In this document: positions 1 through 13,835 of the stretch, piece by piece | Layout: each line of letters begins with the position of its first letter | Numbering within the stretch: the stretch's first letter is position 1 | Source: Beaufortia kweichowensis | Lineage: Eukaryota > Chordata > Actinopteri > Cypriniformes > Gastromyzontidae | DNA length: 64,000 nt | Direction of reading: 5' to 3' | NCBI GenBank assembly: GCA_019155185.1 | Contig: CM032811.1 | Coordinates: 15,134,867 to 15,198,866, forward strand | The notes under the pieces: generated by a model | Told to the model about the DNA's origin: nothing | Databases searched by the model: none | The model's input: the letters and a program-made list of their open reading frames with translations, nothing else | Made by a program: the position numbers and the translations under genes

Positions 1-84
1 AGAGAGAGAGACACGGAGAGAGAGAGAGAGACACAGAGAGAGAGAGAGAGACACGGAGAGAGAGAGAGAGAGAGAGAGAGAAAA
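1..84. repeat. (GA)n microsatellite with ACAC/ACGG interruptions
   Basis: GA dinucleotides interrupted by ACACGGAGAG and ACACAGAGAG; it starts at the window edge, so the true length is unknown. Confidence 0.95.
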
Positions 85-90
85 AAGTTT

Positions 91-1918
91 GTGTGTGTTT
101 TAGACATCAGTAATAATATTCAGATAAATCATTTAGATAAGAAAGGATCTAGAGGAGTCTGAAGAACAAGTACAGTTGTGTTATTTGTGGTTGAGTTCAT
201 CTGAAACAGATGATTCCACCATAAACAACATGTTAAAGTACAAAGGCAGATTATTACTTGTGGGTATCTAGTTTACACGCATCAAACAGATGTATGTCCT
301 CCAGTGTGATTGTTTGGCAGTGATGTCACTTTTATATAGACAGACATTATAGATCCCAAGACGACGTTCATGTACACGAGTACCAAACACAGAGAGGATA
401 AATCACAGTGATGAGGAGAGAGAAAGTTAATGAACTGTGTGTGTGTGTGTGTGTGTCCTCATGTTAATATCTGTGAACGCACATCTTCATCCATCACACA
501 CACACACACACAACTGTTCTTCATCACCACTGACGTGATGTCAGCTGTCAAACCCTCCATCTAACACGAGCTTTAGCTGGAAAAAAACTACTTTCAGCAT
601 GTGTATCTCATTCCTGGCACAGATAGATAATGTCTGTCCTATGGGAAACTCGCTGTTATTTCATTATTTTCTCTCCATCTCTCTTCACTTCGTTCTCTTT
701 CCCTGTAGTTTACGGTCTAAATGGATTTCAAGCATCTTTATGTTAATACTTTCCAGCCCTTTCAAGCCGTTCGGCCTCCAGAAGTTAAGCTTATCATGTG
801 TGTATTATAGTCTTTAAATGATTATGTCAGATTATCGAGACGTGGAAGCTGGCCGCGTCTTACAGGCTTGTAAATCTATTTAGTTTCTCACATCAGACCT
901 CATGAGTTTGGATTGGTTGACATGTAAAGGAAGTAAATCTATTATACTGTATTTTCTTAAGAGTCTGTACTGAATGATGTCTTTATGGCTCTTTCCAGCG
1001 CAGAAGATTTAAATTTGACAGTAACATATCACTGACCCTGTTTACGGTTATGGTCTTATTGTAAACACATTATCAGATCACATTATGTCTTTTGTAATCT
1101 TCTACCAAAATAAAAAACTTCCTTTTTTTCCTCATCTTTTAGCTGAAACTTCACACCGTTACTGATACGCTGGTTGTTTTATTACAGATGTCAGGTGGGT
1201 GTTAATGTAGTTTTTAACGTTGACTTTAACATGCTTGTTTATTCGTTGAAGCGTTAACTTTAATGAGTCTCTTAAAATGTCTTAGATGAGCTATCAAATA
1301 AATGATGATCGTATAACTCAAATAATATGCTTTTGAGAAATCTGAAGTGCATGTTTAAAGCCATTATGAGAAACTCTCTTTTAAGGAGATTGATGTGAGT
1401 TTCTTATAATCTTGCGTGAAATGTTTATTTTGTGTTCTGGGTAAGTGAGTAAATGAAGTGAGCGCAGCTGTTTGTCGTGGGTGATGTCTTTTAAATTGAG
1501 CACAATTTTAGAATTCGAACACGAGAATAATCCATTACAGAAACAACAACATTGCCCATAAATCAATACTAATGAACATCATAAACCCCAGATCCCTCTC
1601 CAAACACCATTACATCTGTGAAATCACCATGACGACATGACGTCCCCATCACAGCATAATAACATAACACTTCCCGTATCGCCATGACAACAGTATCATC
1701 TGCCATATCTCTATCATCCACACATGAAGAACATTAAGACTTGTGATGGTGATCATTGAGACGGTTTAACTCGTATCCTCAGCTCCAGTATTGATTATTG
1801 ATCATGTTTTTAGGGATCAGTGTCAAGAACTGAACTGAAAGAGTCTTTGATTAAATTCAGTTACTTTTACCCTAATCTTTACATTTTATATTTGGATATG
1901 TTTTTCATTTTGATCATA
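91..1918. other. Noncoding, no gene seen
   Basis: AT-rich, stops in all frames; short (TG)n at 438-456 and (CA)n at 497-511. The small open frames here have no recognisable product. Confidence 0.6.
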
Positions 1919-2089
1919 TACAGTCGCAGTCAAAAGTTTAGACACAATTGACTAATCTTTTAATCTGAAGGTGTATATTTCAATGTTTATTGAAGTATAA
2001 TTGTATTGTTTCATTGTGTTGTTTTGATGAGTTTACCGCTATTCTAAAATGTGGAAAAACGTCTAAACAACCGTTTGACTGATACTGTA
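1919..2089. mobile_element. Small Tc1/mariner-like nonautonomous TIR element
   Basis: It begins TACAGTCGCAGTCAAAAG and ends, in reverse complement, TACAGTATCAGTCAAACG, giving imperfect terminal inverted repeats next to TA dinucleotides. CAGTCAAAAGTTTGGACAC-like ends mark an abundant fish element; this 171-bp copy has no transposase. Confidence 0.65.
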
Positions 2090-3182
2090 TATATTCTTTA
2101 AACAGTTTATTTTTATACATTGGGTAATTAATAGGCATTATAAGTCAAGATTAATGATGTTTTGTGCTTTTGAGTAAAATGTCTGTGTTTAGTTTCTTTC
2201 GATTGTAATTTAGTATGTTTTTCATCCTGTTATTCTGATTCAAAGTCACTTCAGCATCTTGTGGTCTGTAACTGATTCCAATCAAACTTCTGTCTGTGAA
2301 TTGAGAAGCAGTTCATCCTTAACTTTAACCCTTCTGATACCCGAGCGAGTGCCACACACAAGTGCTCTCAACACCACGTCCTGATATTGATTTGATTGGC
2401 AGGTGCTCTAAAACTCCCATTGATTTGAGTGTCGTTGTGTTAAGTCATGTGCCGGAGGAGCGTAAGAGAGCAGAACCGTCCGGTCGGAGACTCGCCACTA
2501 GATGAACATTAAAAAGTGATTCATCAAACAGAAACTCTGTGTGGGTTTGTCACGTCCTGATTAATTGTGTACTTAGCCTGAAAGATAGTGGGCAAACATA
2601 ATCACTTCAGCGATTAGTTTAGCTTTACAACATCCAGACGGCTTTTAAAAAGTTGTAGAGAAACAATAAAAGTGTCCTGCGGCTGTGCTCCGAGAGAAAC
2701 CATCAGTTCACAGTAACCTAAAACACATCTGACTGTCATCAAAGTGTTTTACTATGATTTTATAAATGTAAACGCCTTAATCGTCATTCTGTCAACTTCC
2801 TGAATGTGTGTTGTTTGGTTTATACGTGCATATGTTTGCATTTATATGTCAAGACTGATAAAATAAGCATCAGATTTACATCTTACAACATGGTTTTGGA
2901 CCGAGATCATCTATAATGTTAATGGCTTGTGTATTATAAAGCGTATCGTTATCTCTGTTTGTTATTCAGGGTCTCTGTGGAGCTCATAATGAAACACAAA
3001 CACAGTTCAGTGTTCACACTAATGTAGAATTAGATTCACTAGCATTGGCCAGTTTTAAAATGAATCTAAATTTAGGATTTATTTGCTCCGTTAGACGTGA
3101 CTCTTAATGATCTGTTTTATTTGGATGTTATTGCATCTTTATTTTTAGGTGTGAAGGTCTCTTTACAATACTTCTGTAGATA
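2090..3182. other. Noncoding, no gene seen
   Basis: No exon, repeat array or RNA gene recognised. Confidence 0.5.
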
Positions 3183-3458
3183 CCAGACGGCTTTCAGGAG
3201 AATCAGAAAACTGCCACAACAACAGACGTCTGACGTCACATCCAAAGCTCCAGCGTGAATGATGTGCGGTTCTGCTGGTATCAGTAGTTTTTTCCTTCAC
3301 ACATGTTATCTTAACAGTAATAAAAATAAAATTCTGTGTTTTTGTTTAGACCAGCCAGCTTTTATTAAATTCAGAAAACAGCTTTTAGACAGACCAGACA
3401 TTTGACGTCAGACCCAAAGCTCATCTGTGATTCTGCTGGTATCGGTGGGTTTGATTCA
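3183..3458. repeat. Diverged tandem duplication carrying two TGACGTCA sites
   Basis: Copy one (about 3183-3300) and copy two (about 3351-3458) share ATTCAGAAAAC-like starts, TGACGTCA (3231-3238 and 3403-3410), CCAAAGCTC and TTCTGCTGGTATC at matching spacing of about 172 bp. TGACGTCA is the full CRE/ATF palindrome. Confidence 0.6.
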
Positions 3459-4242
3459 GAGGAAATCTGTGAGGCGTCGGGAACAGATGGAACACACATG
3501 TGAGTGTGTGTTTGTGCAAGAATTGTTTTGTATGCACATGAATCATAAACGTCATCTGCCACTTATACGACTGTCGTTTAGATCCTTAAATGACATTCAG
3601 TGATGTTATAGAAGCCTCTGATGTAAATGAAGAGCATCATTAATATTTCTTAAAACAAGTGCTCTCAAGCAATAATTTGGATTTTATGGGGATTAATTCA
3701 AGTATGTGCTGCTAATTCACTCCTCACGCGTTTGAGAAATGAGAAGATGGAGGGTCGAATAAATCAATGACTGAGGAGCATTTGAAATGAAATGAATATT
3801 TTCACCCTGAAGAGGTTGAGAACTTCTCATTTGTGAACTGACCTCAAACCGAGCCGTTCAAAACAATAAAAGTCAGAATGAAGTACTGAGAAAGAGAGAG
3901 AATTATTTTCTGTTCATTAGATGTGTCTGTTTTAATATTCTCCATCAGTTTCATTTCTCCACAGGTTCAGCTTTGGGTTTCTGTGCAGATTTGATGTTAT
4001 GAAGTTATTCAGCTCGTGTGTGTGAGATGTTAATGATCCCGGTTCATTACTTCAGGAGAGATTTGTCCTCTATGACGCATCAGCGGTGAGTCCTTTTCTT
4101 TTCACAATGTCAGTTTAGTGTGTCAATATACATTTTTTGTTTTACTGTCATTTCTTTTTAGTGATACTGTCTATGTTCACTCGGTAACACTCTTTACAGT
4201 AGGCTTGTATTTGTTAACATTAGTAAATGCATTAGCTGACAT

Positions 4243-4634
<392 letters not shown>

Positions 4635-5189
4635 ATTCCCTCCCTCCCCCTTTAGGAAACAGACACATGTCAAGACGAATCCTGAGCTGATTTTTTTCTT
4701 CTCTTCACACAGATTTCCACACGAATGGCATCTTTGACAGGCGTGACACCCTGTGGATTGGTAAGGCTCATGGACAGATTGCCTCTCCCTGTAAACCGCC
4801 CGCCCTGACAGCACAACAGTCATGTGACTCCTTTATACTTTTCACTGCATCTCAATTTCTCCTCTCTTGCTCTCCTGTAGTTTGTCTGTCAGTGTGTATC
4901 CTGTTGCTCCTTCATTCTTCACTGTATGAACTTATATTGAGTGAAACTGCTCAATTGTTTTACATAAGTGTTACATAATATTTTTATTGCTTTGATGTAA
5001 CTTATCGTTCTTTATTATGCACATGTGTCTGTCACAAACCTTTTCTGATACCTGTTCCTATAGATAGATAGTTAATAAAATAAACAACTAAAAATTTTAA
5101 TTTAGGCAAAATTTAACCTTTTTAATATACGTAATGTATATTGTTACAGTGAAATTGAAGTCTGTCCGTTCTTCATGTCAATGACAAGT

Positions 5190-5308
<119 letters not shown>

Positions 5309-5578
5309 CTTCAGGCAAAATGCTTTTCCCCCAACTCTTAAATTATTCCTGAAAAGACGTTATGAAACAGAACATGTATTTTCTCCTCATCTGACAGCAC
5401 ACGAGTTATCAACACCTCACAGATTTCTCTTGCAGCCACGGGGGGATTTTAAAAGCATGGGCTCAGAATATGAAACAAGCTCGAGCTATCTGTGTCTTTT
5501 ACAACTGTTAACCCTCCTCGATTAAGACAAGGACTCTGGTTAAATGGCTGACGGTCATCTGATCTTTATCCGTCACAG

Positions 5579-5830
5579 CACGTGCTGTTATACGGCTAAT
5601 GCTGCATGCTAATGCAGGTTTGATATTATCGGCCTATTATCCGCCGCTAAAAGCGATTTTCACTCTTGCACAAAGCAGCTTAGCGCGTTGTGTGATACCT
5701 CATCAGGAAACAATGATTAATGCTTTCCCTTTAGACAGCTGCGGGAACGTGCGGCGTGAATACAAACTCTTGAATCGTGCAATAATGCCCTTAAACAGCC
5801 CTGCTTCTGTAACTCGTGAATGAGGAGAAC
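5579..5830. promoter_or_regulatory. Candidate conserved noncoding element
   Basis: Complex, moderately GC sequence contrasting with the surrounding AT-rich DNA. It contains GCTAATGCTGCATGCTAATG (octamer/homeodomain-like repeats) and AACAATGATTAATGC (SOX-like plus homeodomain-like). A 74-residue open frame on + has no recognisable similarity. This is inference from texture only. Confidence 0.3.
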
Positions 5831-6394
5831 AGGTCCATCGTACGTTTCAAGAACACAGTACCAGAGTATAGTAAATAATGCATTTTGACTTGTGTTTTTT
5901 GTCTTATTTAGTTCAAAGCAGATAGAATGGAGTAAATTATCACTTGGGTTTCCCTGTAGAGGGACCGTAGATTGAGATGATCATTAGGATCCGATCTAAC
6001 ATAAGATCTCAGTCCAACTCCTGACACCAGACAAACACGGCTTAATTAGACCCCAACACGAGTGAAATAACAGCAGAACCATCAAGAACAACTCTGAAAT
6101 CTTCAAACATACAATAATGTTTGAAGCTCATGGTTTGGGCTCACTCAGGGATTACACATACTCAGAAGTATAGATTAAAAGTCACTTTGGATGAAATGCA
6201 TAAATGTATGTGTAATTTGTGGTTGCAATCAAATAAAATGAACAACTATGGTTACTATAGTTAAGCCAATAATTAATTAGGGGACGCCTAGTTGTGCTAG
6301 ACATGCCATGTGGGAATTAAACACGATTGTGTGTTATTAAAGTTTAACGGCTGTTTGTTTAACTGCAACTAAAGAGAACTATTGAATGATTATC

Positions 6395-7180
6395 TTTATT
6401 TGTCACCAGCCCAGAGCGTTGATTTATCATTACATCTAAAGCTAATGTTCACGCCCATATCATCAGCGTATCTACAACCTACAGAACAGTTCATGAGCGT
6501 GAACAAACGTCTAATCCAGCCGGTGTCATTGTGCGTTGCATTTCAGAGATAAAGATTAGTCTGACATCTGCGGGAATGTTGCAGATGCAGAACTGGTGAA
6601 CCCTTCTGTGTTGTTGGCATCAGACAATGACATTTCACTTTGCTTTATCACATAATTGTTATTCAGTTAAATTTGGGAGGGCTGAATGAACTCGTGTTTC
6701 ATCAGACTTGTATATGGTAATTATAGTTTTACAATAGTAGAGTACACACATCCTCGTCATCATCTCATGTAGGGTTAAAGGGAAGAGTCATCGGTGTGTG
6801 TGTAACATTGTGAGTCAGTATTGTTATTTGTAAAGACAAACTGCAGACTGGTGGGCAGAAATACTGACTAATGAGATGTTTGTCTCTACAGTTCACTGAC
6901 CAACACACACACCGGTTTCATTTTAGAAATGTTACGTGGGATTTATTCGTGGGGAAGCCCGTGTGTCTGGAGAATGGGACGTTTTAATTAGTTTATTGAC
7001 AAGCTCCAATCAAAATAAAGTAATACCGACCGCCCACTTTTTCATCAGCTTTGCTCCAGAAGTATTTTTAGCAGTTATCTCTCCATAGGTATTTCAATAA
7101 AGAGCTGTAAGCCGTGAACTAAAGCAATCAGATCCGAGATGAATCGTATCGTTGCAATGCATTCATTAAAAACAGAAAAT
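6395..7180. promoter_or_regulatory. Candidate conserved noncoding elements (two blocks)
   Basis: Blocks at about 6395-6600 and 6930-7180 are low-repeat, complex sequence. The second contains TTTTAATTAGTTTATTGAC and CCAATCAAAATAAAG, resembling homeodomain, forkhead and PBX/HOX sites. No coding potential seen. Confidence 0.3.
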
Positions 7181-7586
7181 GCATTAAAAAAGGTACAAAA
7201 TGGTGGTGATCTCATCTTTTGAAGCAATGTGAGTGATATGATTGGGATATAAGAATATGGACTTTATCTGTATGAAAACATTATATTGTTATGTGTTAAT
7301 TGCAGGTTAAAGAGAGACCTGAAGTGTTTTGGTGAAGTAGAAGATCAGGATTCTCTTTTCAAAGGTAAGAGTAACTTCTTGTTTTGCCTTTAATTCAGCC
7401 ATTATAATCTAAAAATACATTTAAATTCTTCAGACTTTTGTTTATATTATTGTTAAATAAGATCTACATTTGAAAAGTTTAGATGTTCACATTAATTTGA
7501 TCTATAGTCAAGTAGTTTAATGCTATTTCCAGAACTCCGATGTTGAATTCATCTCTCAATTGCAGAATAATTTACAGTTGTCGTTC

Positions 7587-7730
7587 ACATTTACATTTAG
7601 CTTTCGCTTTTATCCAAAGCCACTTATAAATATTAGGAGACAATAAAGCGACACATCAAAAGAAGGCAACAATAATACAAAGAAGTGCTTTAGTAAGTTT
7701 ACAGTGTTTTACAGCGCTGGATAAGGACCT
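7587..7730 (-). mobile_element. SINE tail fragment
   Basis: ACATTTACATTTAGC...CGCTTTTATCCAAAG is the reverse of the usual fish SINE 3' tail. The flank (TATTAGGAGACAATAAAGCG and CAACAATAATACAAA) also matches the reverse complement of the copy at 24770-24889, so both belong to one family. Confidence 0.7.
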
Positions 7731-8895
7731 GAAGAGAAACGATTGAGGGGCTTATACAATGCTCATATAGACACAAACATTACAGATTATTTACTGGATT
7801 AAATTAAACTAAAATACAACACAATTACTGTGGCTGTACTATACTGTAGTTCTTTATCAGACTGTAATATTATAGTACTTTGTTTTATTAACATGGAAGT
7901 CTTACCATAAATACCAATGTACAGTGATGGTTAATGCTGTAATTTCAAACACACCGATTTTTATTTGATCATCATCAGAATTAGACAGTTTGTGTCCAGA
8001 TGTTTCAAGGTTATGACTGCAAATGCTGGATCAGTTAATATTTCCGTCTCTTTCGTCTGTTGTGTGTTTTCTCTGGGTTGTGTGAGTTATGTGCCAGTGG
8101 CCCCCAGTGGCAGCTGCGCTCTCAGCCGCAGACACACCCCAAGAACAACACCACCAGCTCCAGCTGTTCACCAAAACTCACATACTGGACCTGCATCCTT
8201 TCCATCATGTTTAATGAGTCTCTGCATCACAGATACATGCAGTAATTCCTACCTGCCCTTAAAACAAGAACCCTAATGCGTCCAAAAGAGCAACTCCACC
8301 AAAGCTTTACATAACCACTGGACACATGCTATTTCCCCACAGTGTTTCCAAACAGTGACTATATTATATTGCAGATAAAGGCCTGTAGATATGAAGTGAA
8401 GGTTTAATGATTGTTAATGAGCAGAGGAATAGCTGAGGGTCTCACGGAAGCTGAGAACATAAAGCAAAGGCTCAAGAGGTAGATCTATTGGATTCAGGAT
8501 TTGCTGACTCACAACAACCAATAATGTCCAATTCAATGACTTACTTTCACCATCATCTCTCACAAAATGTCTCTCTTCTCTTAATGGGTCTCCATGCGCA
8601 TCTGTGTCAGTCCTGCGATGCGCATTGAGCGCACATATCTCAAAAAACCACGAACGCGTTTCCCCACGCATGCATATATGAATACAGATATAGCAAATAA
8701 ATCATAACCAAACACCAGCTTACTATTCACAAAAAAAATACAAATACATTATTTCCCACCTCGTTTTATTAAATAAAGAGCTGGTGGTCAGGTGAATGTG
8801 GTGTGTTGTTAAATATGTGAAATGTGAATGCATGTGTCTGAATAATAGATCATTGTGTGTGTGGGTTTTTTTTTCCACAGAATCCTCTTTCTATG

Positions 8896-8899
<4 letters not shown>
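7731..8899. other. Noncoding, no gene seen
   Basis: Two overlapping small frames at about 7965-8276 translate to Ser/Thr/Pro-rich peptides without recognisable similarity; a good poly-T acceptor (TTTTTTTTTCCACAG) ends at 8880 but no supported exon follows. Confidence 0.4.

Positions 8900-8930
<31 letters not shown>
8900..8930. repeat. (GA)n microsatellite
   Basis: About 15 GA dinucleotides beside a CpG-rich patch. Confidence 0.95.
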
Positions 8931-8931
<1 letters not shown>

Positions 8932-8934
8932 CGC

Positions 8935-9830
8935 GTTACCTCCGTCCCGGAGCGTCCAAACGCCTCCAAGTTCAGGTCAGCTTAAAGATCTTCAGTAAGG
9001 TGATGATGATGATGATTTCTAAATCTCCTCCGAGTCTCAAAGCTAAGTAAATATTTCTTGTGATCTGAAAGTATTTTGTAATCTTCACTAAAGGATAAAT
9101 GTATTTCATACAGCAGTAAATCTCATGGAGATGATGCTGTGTCCCGAATCTGAGCGCCGGTTTTCCTGCAGCGATTCTGCATCTCGACGTGCGCGGCTTC
9201 AGCGTTTCAAAACACGATGTGTCGAACTGACCACAGATGAACAGTAAAGATGATTAAATCCAAAACAAACCCGTCAGGACGAGCGATTCTCGAACAATCC
9301 AGAGATGGTAAAGCTTCACTTCAGATCGGCTCAGATGAACATAGACTGAGATAAAACTGTGTCACATATTCTCATTAAGACGAAAGTGGGATCCTGTGAG
9401 AAATAAATGCGGATAAAATCCGTGCGGATGAAGAACAAGGGCGCGAGGACAATGCGTCCATTCACATCGGCGCGTCTTGCGCTATTTCGGCGGATCCTCC
9501 CTCCGAAAAAAACACGTCCAGCACGAATATAGAGATATTTCCCACAGTTTGGCTAAATATAGCTCGTGGGTTTCATTGTCATAGATCCGCTATCGGAATC
9601 CCACCGGGTTTATTTCACACGCGCTTTATTCCGCATCCTGCGGGAAACCGAATTGGACACGTTTGGCACCGCATTGAGGTCGCTGATGTATCGCATCCGG
9701 AGCTCGTGTCCCTCTCTCGGTAACAGTCCGCTCACGGCCGAGCTCAGCTAACGGGACCCAACAACACTCTTCTGTCTCCGGTGCGCGCGCGTCACACGGG
9801 CATGCGCACACATGCCAGTCATATTAGCAT
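8935..9830. promoter_or_regulatory. CpG-rich, promoter-like patch
   Basis: Clusters of CGCG, GGCGG and GCGCGCGCG stand out from AT-rich surroundings, densest at about 9410-9500 and 9590-9810, with NRF1-like GGCATGCGCAC near 9799. On the minus strand GACGGAG is followed by GTAACG at about 8943, a possible donor. No coding exon was recognised, so this could be a promoter of a gene mostly outside the window, a noncoding RNA start, or a CpG island enhancer. Confidence 0.4.
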
Positions 9831-10627
9831 CCCGTAAAAACACTTGCGCTCATATATCCAGAAACTTTTTGTGGAATGATTTTAACACGAATAAATCAGT
9901 TTATTTTCTCTAGATTATCAAAATTACATACAGTTAAATGACATTACATTATCACACTAGCCCTAAAACCATCTGTTTTCCGATTAAATATACTTTTAAC
10001 TTACTTTTACTTTTGAATACTGTTAAGGTCACATATGTGTATATATTGTGTCCATACACCTTACAGTTTATTCATGTGGTTCATTTTAGATATGCAGTAA
10101 ACAGTGTATGTGTGTATATAGATTTAGATCTAAAAGCCTCAGACTACTATTGAAAAAGAAATCTTTTTGCCTTTTTCTAATTCAATAGATATTTTATCAA
10201 ATCCATTGATTAGCAATATGAGTGGAAATAAATAAATGTATATGGGAGACTGGGGATAGTTGTGACATGTGTGACAACATTGTAAATATAAAGGTGTTGT
10301 TTGACATTTCCACTGTTTAAAGATGATGATATCCTTCATTTAACACACAATGACCTTGCTGTGATAATGTCCTGTGCTTTGCTTTCACAGTACAAAATGT
10401 GTGTATGTGACATGCGTTTCCACAAGAGATCATAAAATGAATTCAGCTGAGCTCGACACCCGCAGGTTTACTCTCTCTATAGAGCCTCAGCTAGTCGTGA
10501 GTAAATTCTTTAATGAAATATCCCTCGACTTCAAAGACTTCTGATGTTAATATTACATAAACGCAGTTAAAACCATTGACACAGACAGCAAACTTTTTTA
10601 TCTCCTTTCTGTCTATCTATACAAATA

Positions 10628-10790
10628 AAGGTGCTTCACAATGATAACATAGAAGATCTAGTTTTTGGTTATAGTCTAAATAACAACTTTTGTAAGAAAG
10701 TTCCTCTGGATGTTGAAGGTTGAACCATACAGCCATAAATGGTTCTTCTATGGCACAGTGAAGCATGTTTATTTTTATGTATCTGTAGCA
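10628..10790. repeat. Dispersed repeat, family A copy 1
   Basis: Contains GGATGTTGAAGGTT, GAACCATACAGCCATAAATG and GGTTCTTCTATGGCA. Related pieces occur at 33052-33245 and 38752-38835. This resembles a palindromic fish repeat built on GAACC...GGTTC arms. Confidence 0.5.
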
Positions 10791-12603
10791 TGAGGATGGA
10801 ATTTGTTGCATGTTTATAAATAATAAATATTTTTGTTGTGCCTCTTTGAATTGTCACAGTCAGATCGATGTATTGTTTTGGTTGTTTCTCAAACGCTGCA
10901 GAGCTGCTGGAGATTGCGTTGACATGTAGAGGACAGGTCGCCTGTTGCGTGTGTGGAATAAGATGGAGAGAACAGTGTGTTGTTTCCTCAGACAGAGGCG
11001 ATGTGGATGATTTGGTTGAGTTTGTGGCTAATGCAGTAACACGCTGTTCTCCCGTCTCTCAAACGTCACGCTCCTACAGCACATATTCACAGATGTGCTG
11101 ACATATATCTAGGCCTCACGTAAGGACACGGGGTGAGAAAAGTGCATGTTTGTGAAAGAAATACAGTGATGAGTGAAGATCAAGGTCAGTGATTCACCAT
11201 TTTGCATTGTTGCAAAGCAGCTTTACACTAAATATATATTAATACAGACAGTAGAGACAAAAGTAGACTTGGCCTTTTTGGTCTCTTTTTGGCTGTATTT
11301 AATATGCAACAAATGCTCAAGGCCTCGGCTAACTTTTCTTTCATCGACAGCAATCACGCCTCTGTGACTTAGATAAAGAGAGCAAAACTTTATTCAATAC
11401 TAACAATGATGAATACATTTGACACAGCTGAAGGACTGTAACAGTTTTTTTCTCATGCTGTTTGTGATTTCAGGACTACGGAGAGCTCCATTCTTGATCA
11501 GGACCTTGGACAGAGAGTTTTGATCAGACATACTGCTGATGCACATCATCTTCTAAATCATAAACATGAGCTAAACCTTATACTGTGAACGATGATATCT
11601 GTAGAAATGTGATCCCAAATCTTTTAAAACCAAGAAAAAACACAGAATCAAAAGAAATACAAAAGACAAAGTTAATTATATTTTCAAATTCTCATAACTG
11701 TAATATAATATTTAATTTAGATTTAATTTTGTGTGTATACAGGTTGATTGAATTCACTCTCTGTGTCATGGCTATTTGGCTATTTATTTTATATTTATGT
11801 TAAATATATAAGGTTAAAATCATTGACTGCTTTCATTGCAGTGAGAATTTGAGGGGAAGTATAATATCTCATACACAATATGCCACATTCTGAATCTTTC
11901 ATATGCATGTGACTTATTTGCATAATGTTTATATCTGTTGATTTTGAGATATGAGATGAGCCTTTCTTCATGTGCTTCATCCTGTTATATTATCTTGATG
12001 TCAAGAAACATTTCCATGAGTGTATTAGTAAATGAGTGTGTTTGCACTGGACTGATGCTACACAGATCACGCTCATGTTTACTTCTATTGACCGCTCGTC
12101 ATGTCATTCAATACTGAGCAATGCAGCAGCTGATGTTGCAGATTATTCGCAGTAAAAGCCTGACTGCACATTTGTTTTGGAACGTTATACCTCTGGTGTT
12201 AAATCTGCTGTTGTTTGCTCCTTTAAAGATTTTCTGCTCCTGATAATGTTTCTAAGTGAATAGTGAAAAAACATCCAATAGTGGGTGTTGTGTTCTGCAT
12301 CCATGTGGCTGATCATTAGGCATGTACAAATGGTCAAAATATAGTAATTTTACTATCATTTCTGCTTGAGTAACGTCTCCGTAACATATAATTTTGTAGT
12401 ATTCATTGAAGAAATGTTGTTGCTCAGAGGTCGCTCTTATATACAGCTCTGTAGACCAGCTGTTTTCACTGCAGTTTTAAGTGTTCAGTTCTTGCTTTTG
12501 TTTGTTTTCCAAAGAGACTTTAGAATAGACACAAACTGTTGACATGCACTACAATTACTAAAGTGCTAAAGGTATCCAGTTAATCTCATCGTAGATAAAC
12601 AAT
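10791..12603. other. Noncoding, no gene seen
   Basis: Small open frames at 10868-11101 and 11173-11367 have no recognisable product and no splice context. Confidence 0.5.
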
Positions 12604-12700
12604 AAAGATTAAATTAACTAGGTTAATTTAACCTAGCAGTTGGGTTTGTCCCCTTTCTGACCCAACCATGGGGTAAAAATTATCCAGTATTTCTTAGTGT
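12604..12700. repeat. Degraded palindromic repeat
   Basis: CTAGGTTAATTTAACCTAG (inverted arms of 9 bp) followed by CAGTTGGGTTTGTCC and CTGACCCAACC resembles a common fish repeat built on AACCCAGC/GCTGGGTT arms. Confidence 0.4.
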
Positions 12701-13835
12701 TAGTTTTTTAAACTGTTCAAACAAAAATCAAAGCAAAGGTGATTCTTAAACTAAATTAAAGTGAGAACACCATGTGTTATAAAAGAGCAACTTGTACATA
12801 CTACTAAATACAGTTTGGGACATTAAGATTTCTACAGACAATTTAGACATGTAAAATTAGTGTTGATGCATGAGACCTGAAAAGAAAAGGATTGCTCTTC
12901 ATTTAATCTCACCGCTGTTTAGAAGAAATAGTTGAGAGAGATCTCAAGCTTTTTCCGCATGAGACTCAATATAAATGCTGAGGATGTGTATGTTGTATGG
13001 ATATAAAGCGGGTTGTTAGCGTGAGGATTACACTTATCCAGCAGGTTATCTCCGAACTTTGTTCCCATTGAAAGAGAGAAAGAGAAATCAGAATTCTTAT
13101 CAGAGAGAATAATCTCAGTGATACATTCACACTGCTGCCATGGCAACAGAGCATTGCTAAGAATTCAGATGAGAGATAAGGAGAGATGACAAGCAATAGA
13201 ATTTGTTACCTGTATTGCATGATTGTGTGCTTTATCTGGACGGCAGCACACAACAACACTACTGCATCTGCTGCGTCACACTGGACACACGTGTGAGAGA
13301 GGAACGCCTGGTTTCTGCTGGGATTACCCGCACACGCCTAAAGAGAGAAATGAGATGGCTAGAACATAAGAGAAATATTTCTGTATGGGGATCCAATCTG
13401 AAACTGTAAATGGTTTTTTGCAAATGTTTGGTTGAAGGTTAGAGTTATTATCATTAGCTGGGGAACAAGTGATGTTAGTGTATAATGTGTATGCGTAGCG
13501 AAAAAGTGATCTACATATATCTGATACACATCCTCCATTTAGGGGTTTGAAGATAAAAAAAATCCTAAAATGTGAAGTTGTATTGCATATACAAAAATGA
13601 AAGCAGTACAGGTGCATTATGACATGTTGTTCATCTTTTAAAACAGACCTCTCCCGACCCAAACCTTAGTAACATTCCCTTCATGTGCCTTTGTTTGTTT
13701 GTTTTAAATTTTCTTTTTATCTTTAGTCTGGATGAAAGCTAGAAAACCTTTCGCCAACTGCAGTAATGAGAACACCCCCGCCAGCCACACACACACACAC
13801 ACACACGTGTTATTCTCTCTTCCAATGATAAATGT

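Noticed and set aside
7965..8276. Overlapping 103- and 61-residue frames
   Set aside because: No family match; both frames open over the same bases suggests composition rather than selection.
13324..13662. 112-residue minus-strand frame
   Set aside because: No recognised domain or splice context; low-complexity neighbours.
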